Of a stretch of DNA of 64,000 nt, positions 8,199-17,299 are shown in pieces. Each line of letters starts with the position of its first letter. Within the stretch, counting starts at the first letter, position 1. Below the pieces are notes generated by a model. It was not told where the DNA came from, searched no databases, and worked only from the letters and a program-made list of their open reading frames with translations. Source of the stretch: Bacteroidota bacterium (lineage in GTDB: Bacteria > Bacteroidota > Bacteroidia > Bacteroidales > Prolixibacteraceae); contig JAEYXH010000008.1 in NCBI GenBank assembly GCA_023428545.1, positions 186,001-250,000 on the forward strand, read 5' to 3'. The position numbers and the translations under genes were made by a program.

Positions 8199-8543
8199 AT
8201 GGAACAGTTTTCCACAAGGCAAAATAAAGTCTCCCGTCTCATTCAGAAAGAACTGGCGGAGGTATTTCTCAGAGAGCTACGCTCTGATTTCAACGGATTG
8301 CTGATCAGCGTCACCACCGTAAGGGTCACAGCAGATCTTTCTCTGGCCCGATGTTACTTAAGCATCTACCCTACTGAGCGGGCTAACGACTCCCTGAAAC
8401 ATATCCAAACCATCAGTAAATGGATCAGGGGTATTATAGGTAACAAAATTGCAAAGCAGGTAAGGATCATTCCTGAACTGGAATTTTTCATTGATGACAG
8501 CCTTGATTACCTTGACAAGATCGATAAATTGCTGAAAAATTGA
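8199..8543 (+). CDS. rbfA: Ribosome-binding factor A
   Basis: A 114-residue single KH-like domain protein that binds the 30S subunit and is needed for late 16S rRNA maturation and cold adaptation. STRQNKVSRLIQKELAEVF at the start, LISVTTVRVTADLSLARCYLSI in the middle and VRIIPELEFFIDDSLDY at the end are the family's conserved blocks. An ATG at 8136 in the same frame would add 21 residues that the family does not have; the start at 8199 matches homologues and the promoter. The stop codon overlaps the start of the next gene (TTGA), so the two are probably translated in a coupled way. Confidence 0.9.
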   Translation: MEQFSTRQNKVSRLIQKELAEVFLRELRSDFNGLLISVTTVRVTADLSLARCYLSIYPTERANDSLKHIQTISKWIRGIIGNKIAKQVRIIPELEFFIDDSLDYLDKIDKLLKN

Positions 8544-9772
8544 ACCTTCCATTTTTCATAGCCCGAAGATACCTGATATCAAAAAAAAAACAGAACATCA
8601 TCAACATCATATCAGGAATATCGGTGGCAGGTGTTACCGTGGGAACCTTTGCCCTGGTAGTGGTATTGTCGGTATTCAACGGCTTTAATGATTTGATACG
8701 TTCGTATTTCAGCATTCTTGATCCAGATTTGAAGATCACACCAACGGAAGGCAAACTATTCGATCCTGCAGTTTTTACTGACGGCATTCGGGACAAGGTA
8801 ACCGGAATCGCCGATTATTCTCTCGTTATTGAGGAGAATGCCCTCCTGAAATATGAGTCACGTCAATACATCGCCACAGTAAAAGGAGTGCCTGATAATT
8901 TTGCCAGTACTACAGGAATTAATGAGCTTATGATCGACGGAACATTTCTCCTTGATCAAAATGGCGTTAATTATGCAGTACCCGGACAAGGAGTTGCTTC
9001 AAATCTTGGGATGAACCTGAATTTTAACGATCCACTTCACATCTATGTTCCCAAAAAAGGCATTCGTACGTCATTGAATCTGAACAATGCCCTGAATCAC
9101 AATTATATACTGCCTTCCGGAGTCTTTTCCCTATTGGAGGAAGTTGATAACCGATACGTTTTTGTCCCATTGGATTTTGCCAGGGAGTTGTTTGAAACAG
9201 GTAATAAAGTAAGCGCCATTGAGATAAAACTCGATGAGAATGCTTCAGTATCATCTGTGAAAAATCAACTCACTAGCCTCTTGGGCGAACAGTATCAGGT
9301 TAAAAATAAGTACCAGCAGCACGACATGTTATACAAAACCATGCAGTCGGAGAAATGGGCCACTTACCTGATCCTGGTTTTCATCCTTGTCATTGCCTCA
9401 TTCAACATCCTTGGCAGCCTCTCGCTCCTGATTATTGACAAAAAGGATGATATCGCCATTTTACGATCAATGGGAGCTTCATCTTCACTCATAAGGAAAA
9501 TTTTCCTGTTTGAGGGATGGTTAATTACAGTTTCAGGAGTATTGACAGGATTGGTGTTGGGTATTCTTGTCAGCCTTGCCCAAATTCATTTTGAATGGAT
9601 AACACTGCCCGGAAATGGTTCATTCGTAATTACTGCTTACCCAGTCAAGATTGAGCCTGTCGACCTTGTATTGATTACTGCGGTTGTACTTTCTATTGGC
9701 TTTCTGGCCGCCTGGTATCCGGTACGGTACATTTCAGGCAAACACCTTGAACTGAATCCAGCCGGAAGGTGA
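8540..9772 (+). CDS. LolC/LolE-family ABC transporter permease
   Basis: A 410-residue inner-membrane protein of the FtsX/MacB permease type. It has one N-terminal membrane helix (NIISGISVAGVTVGTFALVV, residues about 22-45), a large periplasmic domain, and three C-terminal helices in the FtsX domain (from about residue 270: WATYLILVFILVIASFNIL, then DDIAILRSMGASSSLIRKIF). In Gram-negative bacteria LolC/E with the ATPase LolD releases lipoproteins from the inner membrane for transport to the outer membrane. No lolD lies next to it. The start codon is TTG at 8540, overlapping the rbfA stop; pairing with rbfA is common in Bacteroidota. Confidence 0.85.
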   Translation: MNLPFFIARRYLISKKKQNIINIISGISVAGVTVGTFALVVVLSVFNGFNDLIRSYFSILDPDLKITPTEGKLFDPAVFTDGIRDKVTGIADYSLVIEENALLKYESRQYIATVKGVPDNFASTTGINELMIDGTFLLDQNGVNYAVPGQGVASNLGMNLNFNDPLHIYVPKKGIRTSLNLNNALNHNYILPSGVFSLLEEVDNRYVFVPLDFARELFETGNKVSAIEIKLDENASVSSVKNQLTSLLGEQYQVKNKYQQHDMLYKTMQSEKWATYLILVFILVIASFNILGSLSLLIIDKKDDIAILRSMGASSSLIRKIFLFEGWLITVSGVLTGLVLGILVSLAQIHFEWITLPGNGSFVITAYPVKIEPVDLVLITAVVLSIGFLAAWYPVRYISGKHLELNPAGR

Positions 9773-9964
9773 TTGGTCCACCATGAAAAATGAATGACAT
9801 TTGATAGTATTCAGAACCGGGAATAATTTTAAATTTCGCCCGAAAATCCGGATCATTCAGGTTCATCAGCCATTTCGGTAACCAAGAGTTCAATCCATAC
9901 CAAACTTTATGGCGGGACTTGAAAACCGGCAAATCAATGATAGTAATACAAAACAAATAGAAGC

Positions 9965-10993
9965 ATGAAAGCATTGGTAAAAAGCAAACCGGAAAAAGGG
10001 ATCTGGATGGAAGAGGTACCGGTACCGCAACCTGGTCCGAATGATGTGCTTATCAAGATCAGCAAATCGGCCATCTGTGGAACCGATCTTCATATTTACA
10101 AATGGGACGAATGGGCACAAGGGGCGATTAAAACACCAGTCATTATCGGCCACGAATACATGGGTCATGTAGTGGAAGTCGGTGAGGAGGTTCAGGGTGT
10201 CCACATTGGTGAAAGAGTAACCGTTGAGGGGCACATTGCCTGCGGTTACTGTCGCAATTGCCGTCGTGGACGTCAGCATATCTGCGACAATACCATCGGT
10301 ATCGGGGTAAGCCGTGATGGCGGATTTGCCGAATATCTGGCCGTTCCGGCAAAGAATGTCCTGAAAATCGATTCAAGGATCCCCGATGAAATTGTTTCAA
10401 TCATGGATCCATTGGGAAATGCTACCCACACTGCACTGTCATTTCCACTTTTGGGTGAGGATGTACTTATTACCGGAATAGGCGGACCCATTGGGGCAAT
10501 GGCGGCAGCTATCTGTAAATTTGCCGGTGCCCGCAACGTGGTCGGGACCGATCTGAGCCCGTATCGCCGTGAATTAGCAATGAAAATGGGTGCCACCATG
10601 GTCATTGACCCAACCAGGGAGATGCTAAAGGAGAAAATGGGAACTTTGCATATGGTGGGTGGATTCGATGTTGGTCTTGAATGTTCCGGGTCACCTGTCG
10701 CTTTTAACGACATGGTTAACAATATGTACAACGGAGGTAAAATCAGCCTTCTGGGATTGTTGCCAATATCGACTCAAATTAATTGGAGCAAACTGATTTT
10801 CAAAGGTTTGACCCTAAAAGGCATCTATGGGAGGGAAATGTATGAAACCTGGTACCAAATGGAAATGATGCTTCTTTCCGGACTTGATGTTTCCAGGATC
10901 ATCACACACCGCTTCCCCGCCGAACAGTTTCAGGATGCCTTTGACATCATGGAACAAGGTAATTGTGGAAAAATCATACTGAATTGGGATTAA
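9965..10993 (+). CDS. tdh: L-threonine 3-dehydrogenase
   Basis: Oxidises L-threonine to 2-amino-3-ketobutyrate with NAD, the first step of threonine breakdown to glycine and acetyl-CoA. It is a zinc medium-chain dehydrogenase of 342 residues. Catalytic-zinc residues are Cys38 (AICGTDLHIY), His63 and Glu64 (GHEYMG). The four structural-zinc cysteines are at 93, 96, 99 and 107. The NAD-binding loop at 171-177 reads GIGGPIG, one glycine more than the GAGPIG of the E. coli enzyme; this should not stop binding but is worth noting. The partner gene kbl (glycine C-acetyltransferase) is not adjacent. The 192 bases before the gene show no clear promoter. Confidence 0.9.
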   Translation: MKALVKSKPEKGIWMEEVPVPQPGPNDVLIKISKSAICGTDLHIYKWDEWAQGAIKTPVIIGHEYMGHVVEVGEEVQGVHIGERVTVEGHIACGYCRNCRRGRQHICDNTIGIGVSRDGGFAEYLAVPAKNVLKIDSRIPDEIVSIMDPLGNATHTALSFPLLGEDVLITGIGGPIGAMAAAICKFAGARNVVGTDLSPYRRELAMKMGATMVIDPTREMLKEKMGTLHMVGGFDVGLECSGSPVAFNDMVNNMYNGGKISLLGLLPISTQINWSKLIFKGLTLKGIYGREMYETWYQMEMMLLSGLDVSRIITHRFPAEQFQDAFDIMEQGNCGKIILNWD

Positions 10994-11015
10994 AGGATCG
11001 AATAGGTTAACTTTG
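10984..11015 (+). promoter_or_regulatory. Promoter of rsgA
   Basis: TTG (10984-10986), 21 bases, then TAACTTTG (11008-11015): both elements of the Bacteroidota promoter at acceptable spacing. The -33 part overlaps the end of tdh. It gives a leader of about 90 nt. Confidence 0.5.
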
Positions 11016-11024
11016 TATGGAGAG

Positions 11025-11093
11025 CAACCCTCCGTTTTGCACTCACCCCAGGTTCATCGTTTTATTTGGGATAGAGGTGAAGCGAGAGGGTTG
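11025..11093 (+). promoter_or_regulatory. Structured leader of rsgA
   Basis: CAACCCTC (11025-11032) pairs exactly with GAGGGTTG (11086-11093). Inside, TCACC (11043-11047) pairs with GGTGA (11076-11080). The whole stem-loop lies between the predicted transcription start and the TTG start codon at 11113. It might be a cis-regulatory RNA or a weak terminator for read-through from tdh (TTGTTTT follows). Confidence 0.3.
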
Positions 11094-11112
11094 TTGTTTT
11101 AAATAATATGTC

Positions 11113-12063
11113 TTGAAAAAGGGATTGGTAGTAAAATCGACCGGAAGCTGGTATACCGTAAAGGATGATGAAGGTAACCGGTACGAATGTAAAATAAAGG
11201 GAAATTTAAGGATCAAAGACCTTAAGACCACCAATCCGGTTGCAGTTGGCGACCGGGTAGACTTTGAATACCTAGAAAAGGACAGCAAGGACCAGAAAAA
11301 GCTTGTTGGACTGATCTTTAACATTGATGAGCGGAAAAACTATATCATCAGAAGATCGCAAAACCTGTCAAAGCAGGCCCATATCATAGCAGCAAACATA
11401 GATCAGGCATTTCTGGTTGCAACCATTAACTATCCGGTAACTACAACTACTTTCATCGACAGGTTTTTAGCCTCCGCTGAAGCATATCGCATTCCGGTAG
11501 TCATCCTTTTTAACAAGACCGACCGTTATAACCAGGAACAAGCTGACAGATTACTCCAACTAATCGAAACTTACCAATCAATTGGTTATGTCTGCATCAA
11601 AATTTCGGCTCTACTCAAAACCGGCATGGACGAATTACAGGAGCTGATGAAAGATAAAATCAGTGTTTTTAATGGTCACAGCGGTGTTGGCAAATCAACC
11701 ATCATTAATGCCATTCAACCTAATCTGAACCTAAAAACCCGTGAAATATCTGATTATCATGAAACAGGCAAACACACCACCACATATTCGGAATTATTTG
11801 AGCTCAATTTTGGTGGCTATATAATTGATACTCCGGGAATTAAGGCATTTGGAATGCTCGAAATGGAATCATGGGAGATCTCCCATTATTTTCCTGAAAT
11901 ATTCAGGATATCAGAAAATTGTCAATATAACAACTGCTCCCATACACATGAGCCCGGTTGTGCTGTCAAAGAAGCGGTGGCAAGCGGGGAGATTGCTGAA
12001 ACCCGCTTTATAAGCTATTTAGGTTTGCTTGAATCAGACCAGAAATACAGGCCGGCATACTGA
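11113..12063 (+). CDS. rsgA: Ribosome small subunit-dependent GTPase A
   Basis: A circularly permuted GTPase that checks late assembly of the 30S subunit. It has an N-terminal OB-fold (residues 1-75). The GTPase motifs come in the permuted order G4 (NKTD, 134-137), G1 (GHSGVGKST, 188-196), G3 (DTPG, 239-242). The C-terminal zinc site has Cys270, Cys275, His277 and Cys283. Length 316 is normal. The start is TTG at 11113, since the nearby ATG at 11108 reads ATG TCT TGA and stops at once. That mini-frame overlaps the rsgA start and may influence initiation. A structured leader lies upstream. Confidence 0.93.
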   Translation: MKKGLVVKSTGSWYTVKDDEGNRYECKIKGNLRIKDLKTTNPVAVGDRVDFEYLEKDSKDQKKLVGLIFNIDERKNYIIRRSQNLSKQAHIIAANIDQAFLVATINYPVTTTTFIDRFLASAEAYRIPVVILFNKTDRYNQEQADRLLQLIETYQSIGYVCIKISALLKTGMDELQELMKDKISVFNGHSGVGKSTIINAIQPNLNLKTREISDYHETGKHTTTYSELFELNFGGYIIDTPGIKAFGMLEMESWEISHYFPEIFRISENCQYNNCSHTHEPGCAVKEAVASGEIAETRFISYLGLLESDQKYRPAY

Positions 12064-12445
12064 TATATTCGCTTCAGCAATTGAAACTACATATTATTTT
12101 TCACGTGAAACATTTTCCAGGGGTTATAACTCTATCATACCCGTGTCATTCCAATTTTGAAAAACACAAACAGAATAGATAAAACTATCAAATTCTACGT
12201 CCCAACTAAATTTTCATATCGGCAATCATCAAATCAAGCTAAAAACAAGAATTGTCGAAGTTGAGATATTATCTTTTGAAATTTTGGAAAAATCCAGAAT
12301 GTTATACCCATACTGTCGTTTTGCTTCCAAGCCTCACACAGTGTCGACTAATTGAGATCACACAAAACCAATACAATATGTTAATATTGCTGTATGTTCC
12401 TGTCTTATTGTGTTTTACAACAATATAAATATTAGGTAAGAATTT
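12064..12445. other. Convergent intergenic region with a parS-like site
   Basis: 382 bases between the convergent rsgA and uvrC, AT-rich and without a gene. The one clear feature is the parS-like sequence at 12097-12112. No good terminator with a T run was found for either gene. Confidence 0.6.
12097..12112. other. parS-like ParB-binding site (15 of 16)
   Basis: TTTTTCACGTGAAACA differs at one base from the parS form TGTTTCACGTGAAACA, and its core TTTCACGTGAAA is a perfect palindrome. ParB binds such sites near the origin to organise chromosome segregation. A second, fully palindromic site lies 2.7 kb away, which makes chance unlikely. Confidence 0.7.
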
Positions 12446-14284
12446 TTACATAGCGTGATCTGGGGCTGAATGAAAATGATACCACACCTTTTCGGCTTTA
12501 CTTGGTCCTATTTCATCACTAAGTTCAGCTAAACTCAGGTTTTTAACATTCTTGACGGATTTGAATTTTTGAAGTAACTTCTTTGCAGTATTCTCCCCGA
12601 TCCCTTGTATTGATTGAAGCTCATTTTTGATAAACGATCCTGATCTTTTTTGACGGTGAAACGTTATGCCAAACCTATGGGCTTCATCCCTTAGTTGTTG
12701 GATCAAACGAAGCGATTCTGATTTTTTATCTAAATAAACGGGAATCTGGTCGTCAGGAAAATATATCTCTTCCAATCGTTTTGCAATTCCAATGATTGAA
12801 ATTCTTCCTCTTAGGTTTAGCTTTTCAAGCGCCTGTACAGCGGCCGATAATTGACCCTTTCCACCATCAATTACAATCAACTGTGGCAACGGTTGATTCT
12901 CTTCCAATTGCCTTTTATATCTCCGACCCACTATCTCTTCCATTGAAGCAAAATCATTGGGACCTTCCACTGTTTTGATATTGTAATGGCGATATTCGCG
13001 TTTGGCCGGTTTTCCACCAATAAAAACGACACAGGCTGCAACAGGATTTGACCCCTGAAGATTACTGTTATCAAAACATTCAATTTGCTGTGGAAATTCC
13101 TTTAATTGCAGGTCTTTTTGCAATCCTTCCAGTATTCTTAAAGGGGCCGGAAGCTTTTCGGATTTCTTCAGGACCTGTTGCTTAATAAGGTCTAACCTAT
13201 AATACTTAGCATTTCTGTGGGACAATTCGATTAGCTTTTTCTTGTCCCCCTTAACCGGAACTGTGAATTTAATACCATTCAGAAAAGGTTCAATCTTGAA
13301 AGGTAAAAGGATTTCACGGGCATTGCTATGTATTTTTTGTCGAATTTCCACCATACCGAGCAAGAGTAATTCCTGGTCAGTTTCATCCAACCTTTTCTTT
13401 AATTCCATTGTAAAGGTTTGCACTATTGCACCCCTAATGATCTTTAGATAATTAATGATGGCTATATTTTCATCCGAATCGATTGTATAAACGTCTACAT
13501 CGGTTATAGTTGAATTTACTACGGTTGACCTGCTTTGATATTTCTCAAGGATAGCAATTTTTTCCTTCATTAAATTGGCCTCTTCAAATCGGTAAGCCTT
13601 GGCATACTCCCCCATTAGTTGTTTAAGATGCTTAAGAACCCCCGTGATATTTCCTTTAAGTATATCACGAATTTGTTCTATTCCAAAATTATAATCGTCA
13701 ACACTTACAAGATCCTCGCAAGGGCCTTTACAATTACCGATATGATACTCCAGACATAACTTATACTTCCTAACAGCAACATTCTCTTCACTCAGGTTAT
13801 AATTACATGTCCTTAGTTTATAGAGTTTCTTGAACAAGTCAAGAAATGTGCTAACCGTTAGCCATGAGGTATACGGACCAAAATAAGTTGATCCATCCCG
13901 TATAACATTCCTTGTCTTAAATACCCTGGGAAATCTTTCATTTTTGATACAAATCCAGGGATATGTTTTATCATCCTTGAGACGGATATTGTATCGGGGC
14001 TGGTACTTTTTTATGAAATTATTCTCGAGCAGAAGCGCATCTTCCTCAGAATCCACAACCATATGCTTTATTTCCGCGATATTCCTAATGAGCATTGCGG
14101 TTTTGCGATTCTCAGGTTCCTTCGTAAAATACGAACTCACGCGTTTTTTAAGATTCTTTGCTTTGCCAATATAAATAATGGTACCCCGGTCATCGAAATA
14201 TTGATATATACCGGGCTCCTCAGGAAGTGTTTTAAGAATCGATTTTAACGCATCCCAATTTTTATTGACATGAAAGGTTTTCAA
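12446..14284 (-). CDS. uvrC: Excinuclease ABC subunit C
   Basis: Makes both incisions around bulky DNA lesions in nucleotide excision repair, with UvrA and UvrB. The GIY-YIG nuclease domain is at the start (GIY at 25-27, YIG at 38-40, then KAKNLKKRVSSYF with the catalytic Arg). A UVR UvrB-binding segment follows at about 200-240, then the RNase H-like second nuclease domain (IECFDNSNLQGSNPVAACVV, IVIDGGKGQLSAA). The C-terminal helix-hairpin-helix pair is near residues 565-600 (IQGIGENTAKKLLQKF). Length 612 is normal. No ATG fits: the start is TTG at 14284, 11 bases after the apt stop, so uvrC is the last gene of the minus-strand cluster. Confidence 0.94.
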   Translation of the reverse strand: MKTFHVNKNWDALKSILKTLPEEPGIYQYFDDRGTIIYIGKAKNLKKRVSSYFTKEPENRKTAMLIRNIAEIKHMVVDSEEDALLLENNFIKKYQPRYNIRLKDDKTYPWICIKNERFPRVFKTRNVIRDGSTYFGPYTSWLTVSTFLDLFKKLYKLRTCNYNLSEENVAVRKYKLCLEYHIGNCKGPCEDLVSVDDYNFGIEQIRDILKGNITGVLKHLKQLMGEYAKAYRFEEANLMKEKIAILEKYQSRSTVVNSTITDVDVYTIDSDENIAIINYLKIIRGAIVQTFTMELKKRLDETDQELLLLGMVEIRQKIHSNAREILLPFKIEPFLNGIKFTVPVKGDKKKLIELSHRNAKYYRLDLIKQQVLKKSEKLPAPLRILEGLQKDLQLKEFPQQIECFDNSNLQGSNPVAACVVFIGGKPAKREYRHYNIKTVEGPNDFASMEEIVGRRYKRQLEENQPLPQLIVIDGGKGQLSAAVQALEKLNLRGRISIIGIAKRLEEIYFPDDQIPVYLDKKSESLRLIQQLRDEAHRFGITFHRQKRSGSFIKNELQSIQGIGENTAKKLLQKFKSVKNVKNLSLAELSDEIGPSKAEKVWYHFHSAPDHAM

Positions 14285-14295
14285 GAATCGAGATA

Positions 14296-14814
14296 TTAGT
14301 ATGCAACCAAAATGTGGTTGTCGTAATTTTTAACAATTTCCTTTTGAGGTGTTTTTATAAAGCCTAAATCACAAATAAAACTGAAATACACTTTTTCCAC
14401 CTTAAGCTTTTGCACCAACTGAAGGGCCGCCAAGGCAGTACCCCCCGTAGCCAAAAGGTCATCGTGAATCAATACGACATCATCAGGAGTCAGGGCATCC
14501 TCGTGAATTTCTATTCGATCAGTACCATACTCCAATTCATAATCCATCGCTACGGTTCTTGCCGGAAGCTTTCCACTTTTCCGGATTGGCACGAAACCAG
14601 CTTTCAGATGATACGCAAGGGCACCTCCAACAATAAAACCTCTTGACTCCAAAGAAACCACCTTGCTAATCTGTTTGTCCCTAAAAACATTGGTTATACT
14701 ATCCACAACATACTCGAAGGCCTTAGGATCCTTAAGCATCGTAGTGATATCTTTAAAACCTATACCCTGATGCGGAAAATCAGGTACCTCGCGAATATAT
14801 TTTTTTAAGTCCAT
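14296..14814 (-). CDS. apt: Adenine phosphoribosyltransferase
   Basis: Salvages adenine to AMP with PRPP in the cytoplasm. From the ATG at 14814 the protein has 172 residues and starts MDLKKYIREVPDFPHQGIGF, as family members do. The PRPP-binding motif VVLIHDDLLATGGTA lies at about 113-127, and ESRGFIVGGALAYHL is the adenine/dimer region. An in-frame ATG at 14844 would add [10 protein letters not shown], but the first six of those residues are simply the parS palindrome read as protein, so I reject that start. The gene follows mnmG by 29 bases that consist mostly of the parS site. Confidence 0.93.
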   Translation of the reverse strand: MDLKKYIREVPDFPHQGIGFKDITTMLKDPKAFEYVVDSITNVFRDKQISKVVSLESRGFIVGGALAYHLKAGFVPIRKSGKLPARTVAMDYELEYGTDRIEIHEDALTPDDVVLIHDDLLATGGTALAALQLVQKLKVEKVYFSFICDLGFIKTPQKEIVKNYDNHILVAY

Positions 14815-14827
14815 TGTATAATTTTTT

Positions 14828-14843
14828 TGTTCCACGTGGAACA
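14828..14843. other. parS-like ParB-binding site (perfect palindrome)
   Basis: TGTTCCACGTGGAACA is a perfect 16-bp palindrome of the parS type. It abuts the mnmG stop codon (14844-14846) and lies before the apt start. The B. subtilis parS is TGTTCCACGTGAAACA, one base different. Location beside mnmG (gidA), often an origin-proximal gene, fits the role. Confidence 0.8.
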
Positions 14844-16733
14844 TTAACGACCCAACATGATTAATAAAACATTTATATCGGAAGGTGAAACACCAGGTAT
14901 ACGACTTGCCTGACCAATTGTTTTTGGACGAATGGCATCCAATTTTTGCCTTGCCTCCGTTGATATTGATAAAATCTTATGATAATCAAATTTACTTTCT
15001 ATATTTATGTTCTCTAACCTTACCAGCTTTTCGGCAAGTTGCCGTTCCCTCGATATATAACCTTCATATTTTACGGTAATTTCAGCAGATTCCAAAACCT
15101 CCTTTCTTCGGTTTTCAGGAAGAAAGGAAAGGTGTTTATTGAACGGAGATACATGCTCTTCAAGATCAAAAATAGAAACCTGAGGCCTTAACAACACATC
15201 AACCAACTTAACTGTTTGTCGCAATGGTGAAGTTTCTTTTGACTCCAGTAAATCATTGATATATTGTGGTTTAATACTAAATTCATTCAGAAAATCAATA
15301 ATACTATTTCTATATTGTATCTTTTCCTTCAATAAATTGTAGCGATCTTCTTTCACCAATCCAAGCTCAAATCCTAATGGTGTCAGCCTTTCGTCAGCAT
15401 TGTCCTGACGTAGTAAAATACGGTATTCGGCTCTACTGGTAAACATTCGGTAAGGTTCATCAACACCTTTGGTAACCAAATCATCAATCAGCACACCGAT
15501 ATATGCTTCATCACGGTTCAAAATAAACTCTTTACCAGTATTACGGGCTTTCAAATGTGCATTGATGCCAGCCATGATTCCCTGGGCTCCTGCCTCCTCA
15601 TAACCCGTAGTGCCGTTAATTTGTCCAGCAAAGTAAAGGTGACTGACCTTCTTTGTCTCCAGGGTATGATATAACTGTGTAGGATCAAAATAGTCATATT
15701 CAATGGCATAACCCGGACGATAAATACGGGCATTTTCCAGTCCTGGGATTGAATGCAGCGCCTCAAGCTGAACATCCCAAGGCAAAGAGGATGAAAATCC
15801 GTTCAGGTAATATTCGTTGGTGATTTCACCTTCAGGTTCCAGGAATAGCTGATGCTTTTCCTTCTCTGCAAACGTTACCAGTTTTGACTCAATACTTGGA
15901 CAATACCTGGGTCCTGTACTCTGTATTGTTCCGTTATACATGGGTGAATCATCAAATCCAGCTTCCAGTTTTGTATGTACAACTTTATTGGTATAGGTGA
16001 TCCAACATGATCTTTGTTTCAATTTTGAAGTGACAGTGGGTAAATAGGAAAACTTATAATGATCTTCCTCGCCAGGTTGTTCAGTCATTTTCGTAAAATC
16101 GATAGTCCGTCCATCAATTCTTACAGGAGTACCGGTCTTTAAACGTCCGGTGACAAATCCGGTATCCGACATCTGTTCCGAAATTTGGTATGATGCCGCT
16201 TCACCTATCCTACCACCTTCCATTTGGGCACGTCCAATATGCATCAGCCCGTTAAGAAAAGTCCCATTGGTCAAAACAATGGTCTTTGACCTGAATTCAA
16301 TGCCTATCTTTGTTGTAACTCCAACAGCCCTGCCATCTTCTATGACAAGTCCGGTTACCGCATCCTGCCATAAATCAAGCTTTTCGATGCTTTCAAGTGT
16401 TAAACGCCAAAGTTCAGAATACCTCATACGGTCAATTTGTGCCCGTGGACTCCACATCGCAGGACCCTTTGAGCGGTTAAGTAACCTGAATTGTATGGTA
16501 CACTGATCCGACAATACTCCGGCATATCCTCCCAAGGCATCAATTTCTCTTACAATTTGCCCCTTTGCAATACCTCCCATAGCCGGGTTACATGACATTT
16601 GTCCAAACTTTGTCATATCCATGGTAATCAACAAAGTTCTGGAACCAAGATTTGCCGCAGCCGCAGCTGCTTCGCAACCTGCATGGCCACCGCCAACAAC
16701 AATCACATCATATACCGGAAATAATTCTTTCAT
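14844..16733 (-). CDS. mnmG: tRNA uridine-5-carboxymethylaminomethyl modification enzyme MnmG
   Basis: With MnmE it modifies the wobble uridine U34 of several tRNAs; FAD- and NADH-dependent. The N-terminal dinucleotide motif [19 protein letters not shown] (from residue 12) binds [22 protein letters not shown] and the central [19 protein letters not shown] are signature blocks. The helical C-terminal MnmE-binding part ends in [19 protein letters not shown]. Length 629 is typical. Its first four bases overlap the end of ybeY (ATGA), so the two are translationally coupled. The stop codon touches a parS-like site. Confidence 0.96.
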   Translation of the reverse strand: MKELFPVYDVIVVGGGHAGCEAAAAAANLGSRTLLITMDMTKFGQMSCNPAMGGIAKGQIVREIDALGGYAGVLSDQCTIQFRLLNRSKGPAMWSPRAQIDRMRYSELWRLTLESIEKLDLWQDAVTGLVIEDGRAVGVTTKIGIEFRSKTIVLTNGTFLNGLMHIGRAQMEGGRIGEAASYQISEQMSDTGFVTGRLKTGTPVRIDGRTIDFTKMTEQPGEEDHYKFSYLPTVTSKLKQRSCWITYTNKVVHTKLEAGFDDSPMYNGTIQSTGPRYCPSIESKLVTFAEKEKHQLFLEPEGEITNEYYLNGFSSSLPWDVQLEALHSIPGLENARIYRPGYAIEYDYFDPTQLYHTLETKKVSHLYFAGQINGTTGYEEAGAQGIMAGINAHLKARNTGKEFILNRDEAYIGVLIDDLVTKGVDEPYRMFTSRAEYRILLRQDNADERLTPLGFELGLVKEDRYNLLKEKIQYRNSIIDFLNEFSIKPQYINDLLESKETSPLRQTVKLVDVLLRPQVSIFDLEEHVSPFNKHLSFLPENRRKEVLESAEITVKYEGYISRERQLAEKLVRLENINIESKFDYHKILSISTEARQKLDAIRPKTIGQASRIPGVSPSDINVLLIMLGR

Positions 16734-17155
16734 ATCAAATTAAATTTTTGCAGGTAATCATTCTCCCTCTTTCTCATCCTAACCTGTTCTTCCCCGGATT
16801 TATCGTCAAACCCGGTCATATGCAAAATTCCGTGGAACACGACCCGCATTAATTCCTGGGCGAATGAAACCGAAAACTTTTCGGCATTCTCCCTTACCCT
16901 ATCTAAACTGATAAACAGATCACCGCTAATGACCTTATCTTCTGAATAATTAAATGTAATGATATCCGTAAAAAAATCATGTTTGAGATATTTACGGTTT
17001 ACGTCCAAAAGATACTCATCACTGCAAAATATCAGAGAAATTTCACCCTGCCGGAAACCTTCATTGGCTATGATATCCCTGATGTAATTTTTTAAAAGAT
17101 TCTTCTTCAAAACAACAGGACCAATGCCCTCAAAACTTATATGAATACCTTTCAT
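16730..17155 (-). CDS. ybeY: Endoribonuclease YbeY
   Basis: A metal-dependent RNase for 16S rRNA 3'-end maturation and ribosome quality control. The 141-residue protein shows DIITFNY near the middle, [14 protein letters not shown], and the metal motif [11 protein letters not shown] at 108-118. In the standard motif (HGxLHLxGYDH) the third ligand is His; here the aligned residue 118 is Asp. Other Bacteroidota YbeY proteins also depart from His there, as I recall, so it is probably functional. The gene is followed by mnmG with a 4-base overlap and preceded by 144 bases of AT-rich sequence after the kinase-fold gene. Confidence 0.9.
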   Translation of the reverse strand: MKGIHISFEGIGPVVLKKNLLKNYIRDIIANEGFRQGEISLIFCSDEYLLDVNRKYLKHDFFTDIITFNYSEDKVISGDLFISLDRVRENAEKFSVSFAQELMRVVFHGILHMTGFDDKSGEEQVRMRKRENDYLQKFNLI

Positions 17156-17299
17156 TAAACTAAGCCCTAATTATAATAACGTATAACTAACTTATAATCT
17201 GAATGATAGCTAAATAATAAGAAATACAAAAAGCCACCAAAGGTATACTAAATATCCATTTCAATAAATATGTACTCCTGTTTAAACAGCCCGTCATGG

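Noticed and set aside
14815..14844. N-terminal extension [10 protein letters not shown] of apt as real protein
   Set aside because: It is the parS palindrome translated, and family members begin at MDLKKYIRE-type residues.
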